NCBI RefSeq assembly: GCF_002001175.1
Contig: NZ_MUNT01000011.1
Location: 124,001 to 188,000, forward strand
From: Rhodanobacter sp. C03
GTDB lineage: Bacteria > Pseudomonadota > Gammaproteobacteria > Xanthomonadales > Rhodanobacteraceae
Direction of reading: 5' to 3'
DNA length: 64,000 nt
In this document: in pieces, positions 37,001 through 43,788 of the stretch
Layout: each line of letters opens with the position of its first letter
How positions within the stretch are numbered: the first letter of the stretch is position 1
Made by a program: the position numbers and the translations under genes
The notes under the pieces: model-generated
What the model was told of the DNA's origin: nothing
The model's input: only the letters and a program-made list of their open reading frames with translations
Database searches by the model: none

Positions 37001-37168
37001 CTCGGCGGCGAGGTCGATCACCTTTTCGCGTTCGACCGGCGGCAGGGTGGCCTGGGCGAGCAGGTCGTTGACCGCTTCGGTTTCGTCGCGCAACCAGGCG
37101 GCGGTGATGCGCGCGCGGGCTGGCCCGGCGCCGGCGGGGAGTTCGGGGCTGAGGATGGGTTGGGTCAC
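34013..37168 (-). CDS. putA: Bifunctional proline dehydrogenase / glutamate-semialdehyde dehydrogenase PutA
   Basis: The 1051-residue enzyme oxidises proline to glutamate in two channelled steps. The N-terminal half is the flavin proline dehydrogenase barrel (for example YSYDMLGESALT, VRLVKGAYWDAEIKRAQ, and FATHNAHSI), and the C-terminal half is the dehydrogenase with TLVVPG-like nucleotide region INLFVCISPWNFPL, TGGQNAMI and the catalytic Cys in SAGQRCSAARVL. No ribbon-helix-helix DNA-binding domain precedes the barrel, so it cannot repress its own gene as enterobacterial PutA does. Start GTG at 37168 matches the xanthomonad N-terminus TQPILSPELP; the open frame runs on to 37696. Confidence 0.93.
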   Translation of the reverse strand: MTQPILSPELPAGAGPARARITAAWLRDETEAVNDLLAQATLPPVEREKVIDLAAELVSRVRLRAKDQSAVESFMRQYDLSSEEGVLLMCVAEALLRIPDKATADKLIRDKLGDADWKKHLGQSESLFVNASTWGLMLTGHLVNLAEDTRHDFTGALKRLVGRAGEPAIRLAVRQAMRIMGHQFVMGQTIDEALDRCAKKEYAVYRYSYDMLGESALTSETAERYQQDYRNAIAAIGARGPFANHTDAPSISVKLSALHPRYEVAKRELAHRQLSEKLLELSQLAMKYGIALSVDAEEAERLELSLDIIGDVFAHPSLQGWNGLGIVVQAYAKRTPFVIDWLIETARAANRRWYVRLVKGAYWDAEIKRAQENGLAGYPVYTRKPNTDVSYLACARRLFNAGVELIYPQFATHNAHSIAAVHHVAQGRPYEYQRLHGMGTDLYAEVIGPQNLNVPCRVYAPVGTHEDLLPYLVRRLLENGANTSFVNRVVDESVPVRTLVADPCETVRGFASIPHPRIPLPVNLYGELRKNSMGVNFSNDNELKAMADAVAANAGPWTAAPLVPGANANGPTVQVTNPADRRQSVGSYVSADSATVDKALSNAVAAQFGWDRLPAASRAAILEHAAEQLEAHRGEFIALCVREAGKSLPDAIAEIREAADFLRYYATMARRLFGQPEQLPGPTGESNQLFLNGRGVFVCISPWNFPLAIFLGQVSAALAAGNAVIAKPAEQTSLIGYAAIKLLHDAGVPADVLQYLPGDGATVGAALTRDPRVAGVAFTGSTETAWAINRALAARNASIAALIAETGGQNAMIADSSALPEQIVKDVIASAFQSAGQRCSAARVLFVQEDIADKVCAMLAGAMGELKVGDPGQLSTDVGPVIDEDAKKILVEHAARMDKEAKKIGEVKLDPALTANGTFFAPRAYEIPSLATLTREVFGPVLHVIRWKGSELKQVVDQINATGYGLTLGIHSRINDTVDYIASHARVGNCYVNRNQIGAVVGVQPFGGENLSGTGPKAGGPHYLLRFAGERTLTINTTAAGGNASLLTIGE

Positions 37169-37360
37169 AGGGGAAGCCGGTGCGGTTGCAGGGACGGTGG
37201 GTAAACGCGGAATTGTACGCCGGACACAGCGCACAGGGTGCACGAACCGAAGCGTTTGCCGGCGCTCCGGCGGCGGTTCGGACTGCTTGCCAAGTGTGTC
37301 GTTGGGGTGCCGGCCAGCGCGAATTGGCGGCACCATCCGGGTTCGATGGGTGCGACATTC

Positions 37361-37389
37361 TTGCCCGCTGACTCGCCGCGGCCTATCAT
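37361..37389 (+). promoter_or_regulatory. Sigma-70-type promoter for the DUF2244-cox operon
   Basis: TTGCCC and TATCAT are separated by exactly 17 bases, placing the start of transcription near 37396, about 22 bases before the DUF2244 ATG. The rest of the 249-base divergent spacer to putA holds no gene. Confidence 0.6.
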
Positions 37390-37417
37390 TCCGCTGTTCC
37401 AGGCACGCCGGATCTCC

Positions 37418-37903
37418 ATGATCGTGCTTCGACCAGCTGCCGCCGGCCTGCCGTGCGTGACGATGTGGCTCAAGCCCAATCGCACGCTCAGCCGACGAGG
37501 GTTGCGTCGATTGATCGTGGTTCTGGTAGCGCTGGCGCTGATAACGGCAGGACTGGGTGCGTGGCAGGGGAATGTATTTGCTCCGCTGTTTGCCCTGGTT
37601 GAATCCGCCGCCGTGGCTGTCGCCTTGAGCGTGGCCTGGCGGGCCGGCGACCGCAGTGAGCGCATCACCCTCGACGCTTCGTCGCTGGAGGTGCAATCCC
37701 TGCCAGGTCGCCGCAGTGTGCGTTTCCAGTCGTACTGGGTGCGCGTGCTGCTGGAGCCGGGCAATGGGCGCCAGCGCCTGCTGCTGTCATCGCACGGGCG
37801 CAAAATGGAAATCGGCGCTTTTCTGGCGGAACAGGAACGCGTCGAGCTGTCGAAGAAACTCGTGGTGTTGCTGGCTGATCTCAACGGCCCGTTGCGCAAA
37901 TAG
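37418..37903 (+). CDS. DUF2244 domain membrane protein, cox-operon linked
   Basis: The 161-residue protein has two adjacent membrane helices (about residues 33-75, LIVVLVALALITAGLGAW and FAPLFALVESAAVAVALSVAW) and a C-terminal domain with WVRVLLEPG, LLLSSHGRKMEIGAFL and ERVELSKKL, the DUF2244/COG5488 pattern. Genes of this family often precede cytochrome oxidase subunit II, and this one ends 20 bases before coxB, suggesting an assembly role that has not been defined biochemically. Confidence 0.8.
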   Translation: MIVLRPAAAGLPCVTMWLKPNRTLSRRGLRRLIVVLVALALITAGLGAWQGNVFAPLFALVESAAVAVALSVAWRAGDRSERITLDASSLEVQSLPGRRSVRFQSYWVRVLLEPGNGRQRLLLSSHGRKMEIGAFLAEQERVELSKKLVVLLADLNGPLRK

Positions 37904-37923
37904 GTTCAACAAAGGTGCAAGAC

Positions 37924-38859
37924 ATGACATCTGGCGGCATCAGGCGATCATTCACGGCATGGGCGACGCTTGCCCTTGCGCTGTTCGGCGGCGTGGCTCA
38001 GGCCGATCCGAGTCCGTACCAGCTGAACATGGAGCGCGGCGCGAGTACCTGGTCACAGGTGCCCTATGACCTGAACAACATCTCGCTCGGCGTATGCGTG
38101 GTGATCGGCATCCTGGTGTTCGGTGCGATGTTCATTGCCATGTTCCGCTTCCGCAAGTCGCGCGGCGCGGTGGCCGAGAAGTGGTCGCACAACACCATGC
38201 TGGAAGTCGTGTGGACCACGATCCCGGTGATCATCCTGATCGTGTTGGCCTATCTGGCGACCGGCGGAATCACCTCGTGGTCCGATACCACCGGTTCGCA
38301 GATGACGGTCAAGGTCACCGGCTACCAATGGAAGTGGCGCTACGACTACGTCGATTACCTCGGCAAGCCGATCAGCAAGGTCGGCTTCATGTCCAAGCTC
38401 GATACGCAGAGTGACCAGACCCGTCAGCTCGACTCGGGCATGGATCCGTACGCGGTCAAGGTCGGCGACGAGAACACCTACCTGCTGAACGTCGACAAGC
38501 CGCTGGTGGTGCCGGTCGACACCAAGATCCGCTTCGTGATCACCGGTGCCGACGTGATCCATTCCTGGTGGGTGCCGGCGCTGGGCTGGAAGCTCGATGC
38601 GATCCCCGGAATCATCAATGCGGCCTGGACCAACATCACGGTGCCGGGTACGTATCGCGGCCAGTGTGCCGAGCTGTGTGGTCAGGATCACGGCTTCATG
38701 CCGATCGTGGTGGTGGCCAAGTCAAAGGCGGATTTCGCCACTTGGCTGGCGGAGCAGGAGGCGCAATCAGCCGCACCTGCCGCGGCTCCGGCAGCAGCAT
38801 CGACGGCTGCTGCCCCGGCGGCGGCCGAGACCGCTGCGGCACCTGCCACGGCCAAGTAA
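37924..38859 (+). CDS. coxB: Cytochrome c oxidase subunit II
   Basis: The 311-residue subunit has a signal/first helix, two membrane helices (NISLGVCVVIGILVFGAMFI and TTIPVIILIVLAYLA), and a periplasmic cupredoxin domain carrying the CuA ligands: His in ADVIHSWWVP and CAELCGQDHGFM. The aromatic YQWKWRYDY patch passes electrons from cytochrome c. The end is an Ala/Pro-rich tail of about 35 residues with no cytochrome c domain. ATG at 37924 has AAGG nine bases upstream; a GTG three codons earlier is possible. Confidence 0.96.
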   Translation: MTSGGIRRSFTAWATLALALFGGVAQADPSPYQLNMERGASTWSQVPYDLNNISLGVCVVIGILVFGAMFIAMFRFRKSRGAVAEKWSHNTMLEVVWTTIPVIILIVLAYLATGGITSWSDTTGSQMTVKVTGYQWKWRYDYVDYLGKPISKVGFMSKLDTQSDQTRQLDSGMDPYAVKVGDENTYLLNVDKPLVVPVDTKIRFVITGADVIHSWWVPALGWKLDAIPGIINAAWTNITVPGTYRGQCAELCGQDHGFMPIVVVAKSKADFATWLAEQEAQSAAPAAAPAAASTAAAPAAAETAAAPATAK

Positions 38860-38929
38860 GGCTGATTCCCAGCAACTCGCAGTCTCATTGCAGTCGCATT
38901 CAATATTTTCAGGTTAGAGGTGCAAGGCC

Positions 38930-40546
38930 ATGTCACACGCAGCCACCCATGATCAGCACGATGATCACCACGGCGCGCCGAAGAGTTTCTTCCAGCGTTG
39001 GTGCATGTCGACCAACCACAAGGACATCGGCACGCTGTACTTGGTCTTCGCGCTGGTGATGTTCTTCATCGGCGGCAGCTTCGCGATGCTGATTCGTGCC
39101 GAACTGTTCAAGCCGGGCCTGCAGCTGATGCAGCCGTATTTCTTCAACCAGCTGACCACGATGCATGCGCTGGTGATGATCTTCGGCGCGATCATGCCGG
39201 CCTTCGTCGGCCTCGGTAACTGGATGATCCCGTTGATGGTTGGCGCGCCGGACATGGCGTTGCCGCGCATGAACAACCTGTCGTTCTGGATCCTGCCGTT
39301 CGCCTTCACCCTGATGCTGTCCACCCTGTTCATGGCGGGCGGTGGCCCGGCCGGCGGCTGGACGATGTATCCGCCGCTGTCGCTGCAGAGCGACTCGCTG
39401 GCCTACGTGGTATTTGCGATCCACCTGATGGGCATCAGCTCGATCATGGGCGCGATCAACATCATCGCGACCATCCTCAACATGCGCGCGCCCGGCATGG
39501 AACTGCTGAAGATGCCGGTGTTCGTGTGGAGCTGGCTGATCACGGCGTTCCTGCTGATCGCGGTGATGCCGGTGCTGGCCGGTGCGGTGACGATGCTGCT
39601 CACCGACAAGTACTTCGGTACCAACTTCTTCAACCCGGGCGGCGGTGGTGACCCGGTGCTGTACCAGCATATCTTCTGGTTCTTCGGGCATCCCGAGGTG
39701 TACATCATGATCCTGCCGGCGTTCGGGATCATCTCGGAGATCATCCCGACCTTCGCGCGCAAGCCGATCTTCGGCTACAAGGCGATGGTGTTCGCGATTG
39801 CCTCGATCGCCTTCCTCTCGTTCATCGTGTGGGCGCATCACATGTTCGCGGTCGGCCTGCCCATGGGCGCCGAGATCTTCTTCATGTACGCGACGATGCT
39901 GATCGCGGTGCCGACCGGCGTGAAGGTGTTCAACTGGGTCAGTACCATGTGGGGCGGCTCGATGACGTTCGAGACGCCGATGCTGTTCGCGATCGCGTTC
40001 GTCATCCTGTTCACCATCGGCGGTTTCTCCGGCCTGATGCTGGCGCTGGTGCCGGCCGACTTCCAGTACCACGACACCTACTTCGTGGTGGCGCATTTCC
40101 ATTACGTACTGGTGACCGGTGCACTGTTCGCGATCATCGCTGCCACCTATTACTGGCTGCCGAAGTGGAGCGGCCGGATGTACAGCGAGTTCTGGGGCAA
40201 GATGCACTTCTGGAACTCGGTGATCTGGGTCAACGTGCTGTTCTTCCCGCAGCACTTCCTGGGTCTGGCGGGCATGCCGCGCCGCATCCCGGATTACAAC
40301 GTGGCGTTCGCCAACTTCAACATGATCAGCTCGATCGGCGGCTTCCTGTTCGGCGCTTCGCAGCTGATCTTCCTCGGCGTGCTGATCCATGGCGTGTGGT
40401 TCTCGAAGAAGAAGGCCACTGATCGCGTGTGGGAAGGTGCCAAGGGTCTGGAGTGGACGGTGCCGTCGCCGGCGCCACATCACACCTTCGAGGTGCCGCC
40501 GGTGATCCACGACGACGAGCTGGCGCACGGCCACGTCAACGATTGA
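38930..40546 (+). CDS. coxA: Cytochrome c oxidase subunit I (aa3 type)
   Basis: The 538-residue catalytic subunit has twelve helices with the haem and CuB ligands: His in TTMHALVMIFG, the CuB His-Tyr block FFGHPEVYIMILPAFG, the His pair in VWAHHMFAVG, and the haem His in FQYHDTYFVVAHFHYVL. The D-channel Asn/Asp segment (GLGNWMIPLM) and K-channel Lys (TMLIAVPTGVKVF) are present, so it is an A-type proton-pumping oxidase. It is 70 bases after coxB in the same operon. Confidence 0.97.
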   Translation: MSHAATHDQHDDHHGAPKSFFQRWCMSTNHKDIGTLYLVFALVMFFIGGSFAMLIRAELFKPGLQLMQPYFFNQLTTMHALVMIFGAIMPAFVGLGNWMIPLMVGAPDMALPRMNNLSFWILPFAFTLMLSTLFMAGGGPAGGWTMYPPLSLQSDSLAYVVFAIHLMGISSIMGAINIIATILNMRAPGMELLKMPVFVWSWLITAFLLIAVMPVLAGAVTMLLTDKYFGTNFFNPGGGGDPVLYQHIFWFFGHPEVYIMILPAFGIISEIIPTFARKPIFGYKAMVFAIASIAFLSFIVWAHHMFAVGLPMGAEIFFMYATMLIAVPTGVKVFNWVSTMWGGSMTFETPMLFAIAFVILFTIGGFSGLMLALVPADFQYHDTYFVVAHFHYVLVTGALFAIIAATYYWLPKWSGRMYSEFWGKMHFWNSVIWVNVLFFPQHFLGLAGMPRRIPDYNVAFANFNMISSIGGFLFGASQLIFLGVLIHGVWFSKKKATDRVWEGAKGLEWTVPSPAPHHTFEVPPVIHDDELAHGHVND

Positions 40547-40604
40547 ACAACCATCAGGGGGTCCGTGCCGGAAAGCGGCCGGGCGTCCAGAGAAGCCGAT
40601 CCAC

Positions 40605-40751
40605 ATGACGCAACCGAAGATGCAGCAGCCCGTGCTTGATCCGTCCGATGCGGACCGCCGCAAGGGTGTGCGGCGTACCGTGACGATTCTGGTGGTGATC
40701 GTGGCGGCGTTCTTCCTGGTGTCGTTTGTGCAGATCGTGCTGATGAAATAG
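40605..40751 (+). CDS. 48-residue single-helix protein in the cox operon
   Basis: A short reading frame begins at an ATG preceded by GAGAAG and ends with TAG. It encodes a polar N-terminus (MTQPKMQQPVLDPSDADRRK), a Lys/Arg pair, then one hydrophobic helix VTILVVIVAAFFLVSFVQIV and LMK. Small proteins of this shape sit between coxA and the assembly gene ctaG in related bacteria and are called cytochrome oxidase small assembly proteins. Here ctaG itself does not follow; coxC does, 115 bases on. Confidence 0.7.
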   Translation: MTQPKMQQPVLDPSDADRRKGVRRTVTILVVIVAAFFLVSFVQIVLMK

Positions 40752-40866
40752 CAGTACCGCAGTCGCGACACGTTTTCTTCAACCGGTCGGGTTTGACGAC
40801 CGGCATGCAGTTCCCCGGTCGGCCTGACGGGGTTAAGTCATCAAGAGAAATCCACGGGGTCTCACC

Positions 40867-41754
40867 ATGGGTCAGCAGCACGACGCTTACTTTGTTCCGG
40901 CCAAGAGCTACTGGCCGTTCGTGGCCGCAGTGGTCATGTTCACCACCGTGTTCGGTGCCGCACACTGGCTGAACGCGGAGCCCGGGGACGCCGGTTTCGG
41001 CAAGACCGTGCTGACTGTCGGCGTGATCGGCGTGCTGGGCATGTTCTTTGGCTGGTTCCGCTCGGTGATCAACGAGTCGCTGGCGGGCGACTACAACCAC
41101 CAGGTGGACACCTCGTTCCGCATGGGCATGATGTGGTTCATCTTCTCCGAGGTGATGTTCTTCGGCGCGTTCTTCGGCGCGCTGTTCTACATCCGCATGT
41201 TCTCGGTACCGTGGCTGGGTGGCGAAGGCCACGGCACGCTGACCCATCAGTTCCTGTGGAGCGATTACGCGGCCTCATGGGGCGCCAATGGCGGCAATGG
41301 CCCGGAGCATGCCGGTGGCGCGTTCTCGACCGTGCCGGCGTGGGGTCTGCCGCTGCTCAACACGCTGATCCTGCTCAGCTCCAGTGTCACCGTGACAATC
41401 GCGCATCACGCCTTGCGCGCAGGGCATCGTGGCAAGATCCTGTTATTCCTCGGCCTCACCGTGCTGCTGGGCGCCCTGTTCCTGAACTTCCAGGCGCATG
41501 AGTACATCGAGGCCTACAAGGAACTGAACCTGACCCTGCACAGCGGCGTCTACGGTTCGACCTTCTTCATGCTGACCGGCTTCCACGGCCTGCACGTGAC
41601 CCTGGGCACGATCATGCTGGCGGTGATCTGGTTCCGCGTGTTGAAGGGCCATTTCAACAAGGATCATCACTTCGGTTTCGAAGCGGTGGCGTGGTACTGG
41701 CACTTCGTCGACGTGGTCTGGCTCGGCTTGTTCATGTTCGTCTACATCCTCTAA
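40867..41754 (+). CDS. coxC: Cytochrome c oxidase subunit III
   Basis: The 295-residue subunit has seven helices and the expected motifs YFVPAKSYWPF at the start, FRMGMMWFIFSEVMFFGAFF (conserved Glu), LNFQAHEYIEAY, FFMLTGFHGLHVTLG and WYWHFVDVVWLGLF at the end. It completes the core oxidase. A perfect 14-base-stem terminator follows 22 bases after the stop, so SURF1, ctaA and ctaB, often next in this operon, are not here. Confidence 0.96.
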   Translation: MGQQHDAYFVPAKSYWPFVAAVVMFTTVFGAAHWLNAEPGDAGFGKTVLTVGVIGVLGMFFGWFRSVINESLAGDYNHQVDTSFRMGMMWFIFSEVMFFGAFFGALFYIRMFSVPWLGGEGHGTLTHQFLWSDYAASWGANGGNGPEHAGGAFSTVPAWGLPLLNTLILLSSSVTVTIAHHALRAGHRGKILLFLGLTVLLGALFLNFQAHEYIEAYKELNLTLHSGVYGSTFFMLTGFHGLHVTLGTIMLAVIWFRVLKGHFNKDHHFGFEAVAWYWHFVDVVWLGLFMFVYIL

Positions 41755-41776
41755 GCCGACACAAGCTGACCCATCA

Positions 41777-41813
41777 AGCAAATAGCCCGCCATCCAGCGG
41801 GCTATTTGCTTTG
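41777..41813 (+). terminator. Terminator of the cox operon
   Basis: AGCAAATAGCCCGC and GCGGGCTATTTGCT pair perfectly over 14 bases around a six-base loop, followed by TTT. It separates the cox operon from the exopolysaccharide region. Confidence 0.9.
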
Positions 41814-42155
41814 GGTGTGCCGGTAACTGTCATGAGTCGAGGCGAATATGGCGGCTCAGGCGTCGAGTCGGGTTCAACCTACGCTCTGGCGGCGGCGATT
41901 TGCACGCTGCCTGAGGCTGAAAGCTGTGAGCCCTGGAGTGATCCGGCTTCATGCGCTGGATGAGGCTCTTGGCCTATGACGGATAGATAGTCGGCAGTGT
42001 TCGGCTTTTCGGTTATGTTCTCTACCCCTGATCTCGGGGGAAGCTTCTAGCTTCGTCGAGGCGTAAAATTGTGACTCCGTGACCTTGTGAAATTCATGTG
42101 TTTGATATAGGGATTTCCGGCTCAGGCACATAAACATCATGATTTGAGCTGGCCA
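41814..42155. other. Gene-free leader region of the EPS cluster
   Basis: No gene is supported here. The stretch is AT-richer than average, especially 42055-42140. Two small hairpins lie side by side: CCCCTGATCTCGGGG (42026-42040) and GAAGCTTCTAGCTTC (42041-42055). As the sigma-54 promoter lies just downstream, this is where enhancer-type activator sites would be expected. Confidence 0.5.
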
Positions 42156-42171
42156 AGGCGCAGTTCTTGCA
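42156..42171 (+). promoter_or_regulatory. Sigma-54 (-24/-12) promoter
   Basis: AGGCGCAGTTCTTGCA has GG and GC exactly ten bases apart and fits the RpoN consensus TGGCACG-N4-TTGCA in the GG, C, C and complete TTGCA positions. Transcription would start near 42182, 28 bases before the priming transferase ATG. The match is seen directly; RpoN control is inference. Confidence 0.7.
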
Positions 42172-42209
42172 TGACGTATACACCTGCAATTGGAACTGGG
42201 GGGAAGGAC

Positions 42210-43610
42210 ATGTTTCGTTTTCTGCACCGCCAGACCATGCGCTGGCTTCTGCTGCTGGGTCTGGGCGAGTTGTTGCTGCTGGGCGTTTCACTGACGCTGG
42301 CAACCTACCTGCGCTATTTCAATCAACCGGACGAACAAGTCCTGTATGCCCACCACCTGCAGGAACGCTCATTGGCGTTCGCGGTGGTCATCCTGCTGGG
42401 CCTAGTAGCGCTTGGCCAGTATCAGTCGCATGTGCGCACCAGCTGGTTCGGCCAATTGGCGCGTCAAGTAGTGGGGTTCGTGCTGGGTGGATTTGGCCTG
42501 TTCGTGATGTATTACGTCGTACCGCAGGCTCGCGTGGGTCGTGGTGTGCTGGCTATCGCCCTGGTGCTGGGCTTTGCGGCCGTTACCGGATTCCGCGTAC
42601 TGTTCCTGCACCTGCTGGACGCCAGGGTGCTGCAGCGGCGCGTGGTGATACTCGGCGCTGGCCGGCGCGCGGATGAGATCCACAGTCGCATGCGCCGGCA
42701 GTCCGATCGGCGCGGCTTCAGCGTGGTGGGTTTTCTGCCGCGGGCGGGTGAGGCGCTGGCGATCCCGGCTGAGCACTTGCTCAGCCTCGATGTGCCGCTG
42801 GCAGTCTGGGTGCTGCGCGAGGAGATCGACGAGATCGTGGTGGGTGTCGATGATCGCCGTGGCGGCCTGCCGATGGAGGAGTTGCTCGAATGCCGGCAGC
42901 TCGGCATCGATGTCACCGATCTGACCACGTTTTTTGAACGCGAATCCGGTCGCGTGCAACTGTCCCTGACGGATCCGTCCTGGCTGGTTTTCTCGGGAGG
43001 TTTCGATTCCACCCCGTTTCGTCGGCTGAGCAAACGCTGTTTCGATCTGGGCATCGCGGCGCTGGTGCTGCTGCTGACCTGGCCGCTGATGCTGCTGGTG
43101 GTGCTCGCGATCCGCCTCGAATCAGGCGCTGGCCAACCGATTCTCTACCGTCAGGAGCGGGTCGGCGTACGCGGCAAGACCTTCGATCTGATCAAGTTCC
43201 GCAGCATGCGTACCGATGCCGAAATGGATGGGGTGGCGCGTTGGGCCAGCAAGAACGACGACCGGGTCACCCGCGTCGGCCGCATCATCCGCAAGGTGCG
43301 GCTCGATGAATTGCCGCAACTGTGGAACGTGCTCAAGGGCGAAATGAGCTTCATTGGCCCGCGCCCGGAGCGCCCGCAATTTGTCGCCGATCTGACCCAG
43401 AACATTCGTTATTACAATCTGCGTCACTGCCTGAAGCCGGGCCTCGCCGGCTGGGCGCAATTGCGTTACCCGTACGGCGCGTCCGAAGCGGATGCGGTTG
43501 AGAAGCTGAAGTACGACTTGTATTACGTCAAGAACCACAACCTGCTGTTTGACCTGTTGATCCTGCTCCAGACGGTGGAAGTCGTGTTGTTCGGGCGTGG
43601 CGCTCGTTAG
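42210..43610 (+). CDS. Undecaprenyl-phosphate sugar phosphotransferase (EPS priming enzyme, TIGR03013-like)
   Basis: The 466-residue protein starts EPS building by moving a sugar phosphate onto undecaprenyl phosphate at the inner membrane. It has four N-terminal helices, a CoA-binding-like Rossmann region (RVVILGAGRRADEI), a fifth helix near residue 280, and the catalytic bacterial sugar transferase domain with KRCFDLGIAALVLLLTWPL, RQERVGVRGKTFDLIKFRSM and RLDELPQLWNVLKGEMSFIGPRP (cut for length). The DPSWLVFSGGF segment resembles the TIGR03013 subgroup found in exosortase-associated clusters. GGGGGAAGG stands just before the ATG. Confidence 0.88.
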   Translation: MFRFLHRQTMRWLLLLGLGELLLLGVSLTLATYLRYFNQPDEQVLYAHHLQERSLAFAVVILLGLVALGQYQSHVRTSWFGQLARQVVGFVLGGFGLFVMYYVVPQARVGRGVLAIALVLGFAAVTGFRVLFLHLLDARVLQRRVVILGAGRRADEIHSRMRRQSDRRGFSVVGFLPRAGEALAIPAEHLLSLDVPLAVWVLREEIDEIVVGVDDRRGGLPMEELLECRQLGIDVTDLTTFFERESGRVQLSLTDPSWLVFSGGFDSTPFRRLSKRCFDLGIAALVLLLTWPLMLLVVLAIRLESGAGQPILYRQERVGVRGKTFDLIKFRSMRTDAEMDGVARWASKNDDRVTRVGRIIRKVRLDELPQLWNVLKGEMSFIGPRPERPQFVADLTQNIRYYNLRHCLKPGLAGWAQLRYPYGASEADAVEKLKYDLYYVKNHNLLFDLLILLQTVEVVLFGRGAR

Positions 43611-43788
43611 GCAACACGACGGAACGGGTAGGGGGTGAAGTCCGGTGATGAGCACTGCATACGCCGCAAGTTGTACGGGCACCTTGCCCCTCAAGTGCTA
43701 GGCTGCAGAAGTTCACGCCGACAGTTTTCATGCGTCGGGAACGACGGCGATCGGCCACCCAGGGTTCATCCGATTATGTGGAATCCCC

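Noticed and set aside
33965..37204. 1079-codon open frame on the plus strand opposite putA
   Set aside because: It is the antisense of a clearly functional gene; long shadow frames are expected in GC-rich DNA with strong third-position bias, and the product looks like no protein family.
38933..40771. 612-codon frame antisense to coxA
   Set aside because: coxA is unmistakable; the antisense product is Arg/His-rich low complexity typical of a shadow.
43611..43788. Riboswitch or sigma-54 site before the heparinase-like gene
   Set aside because: I found no GG-N10-GC pair with a TTGC box and no recognisable riboswitch core.
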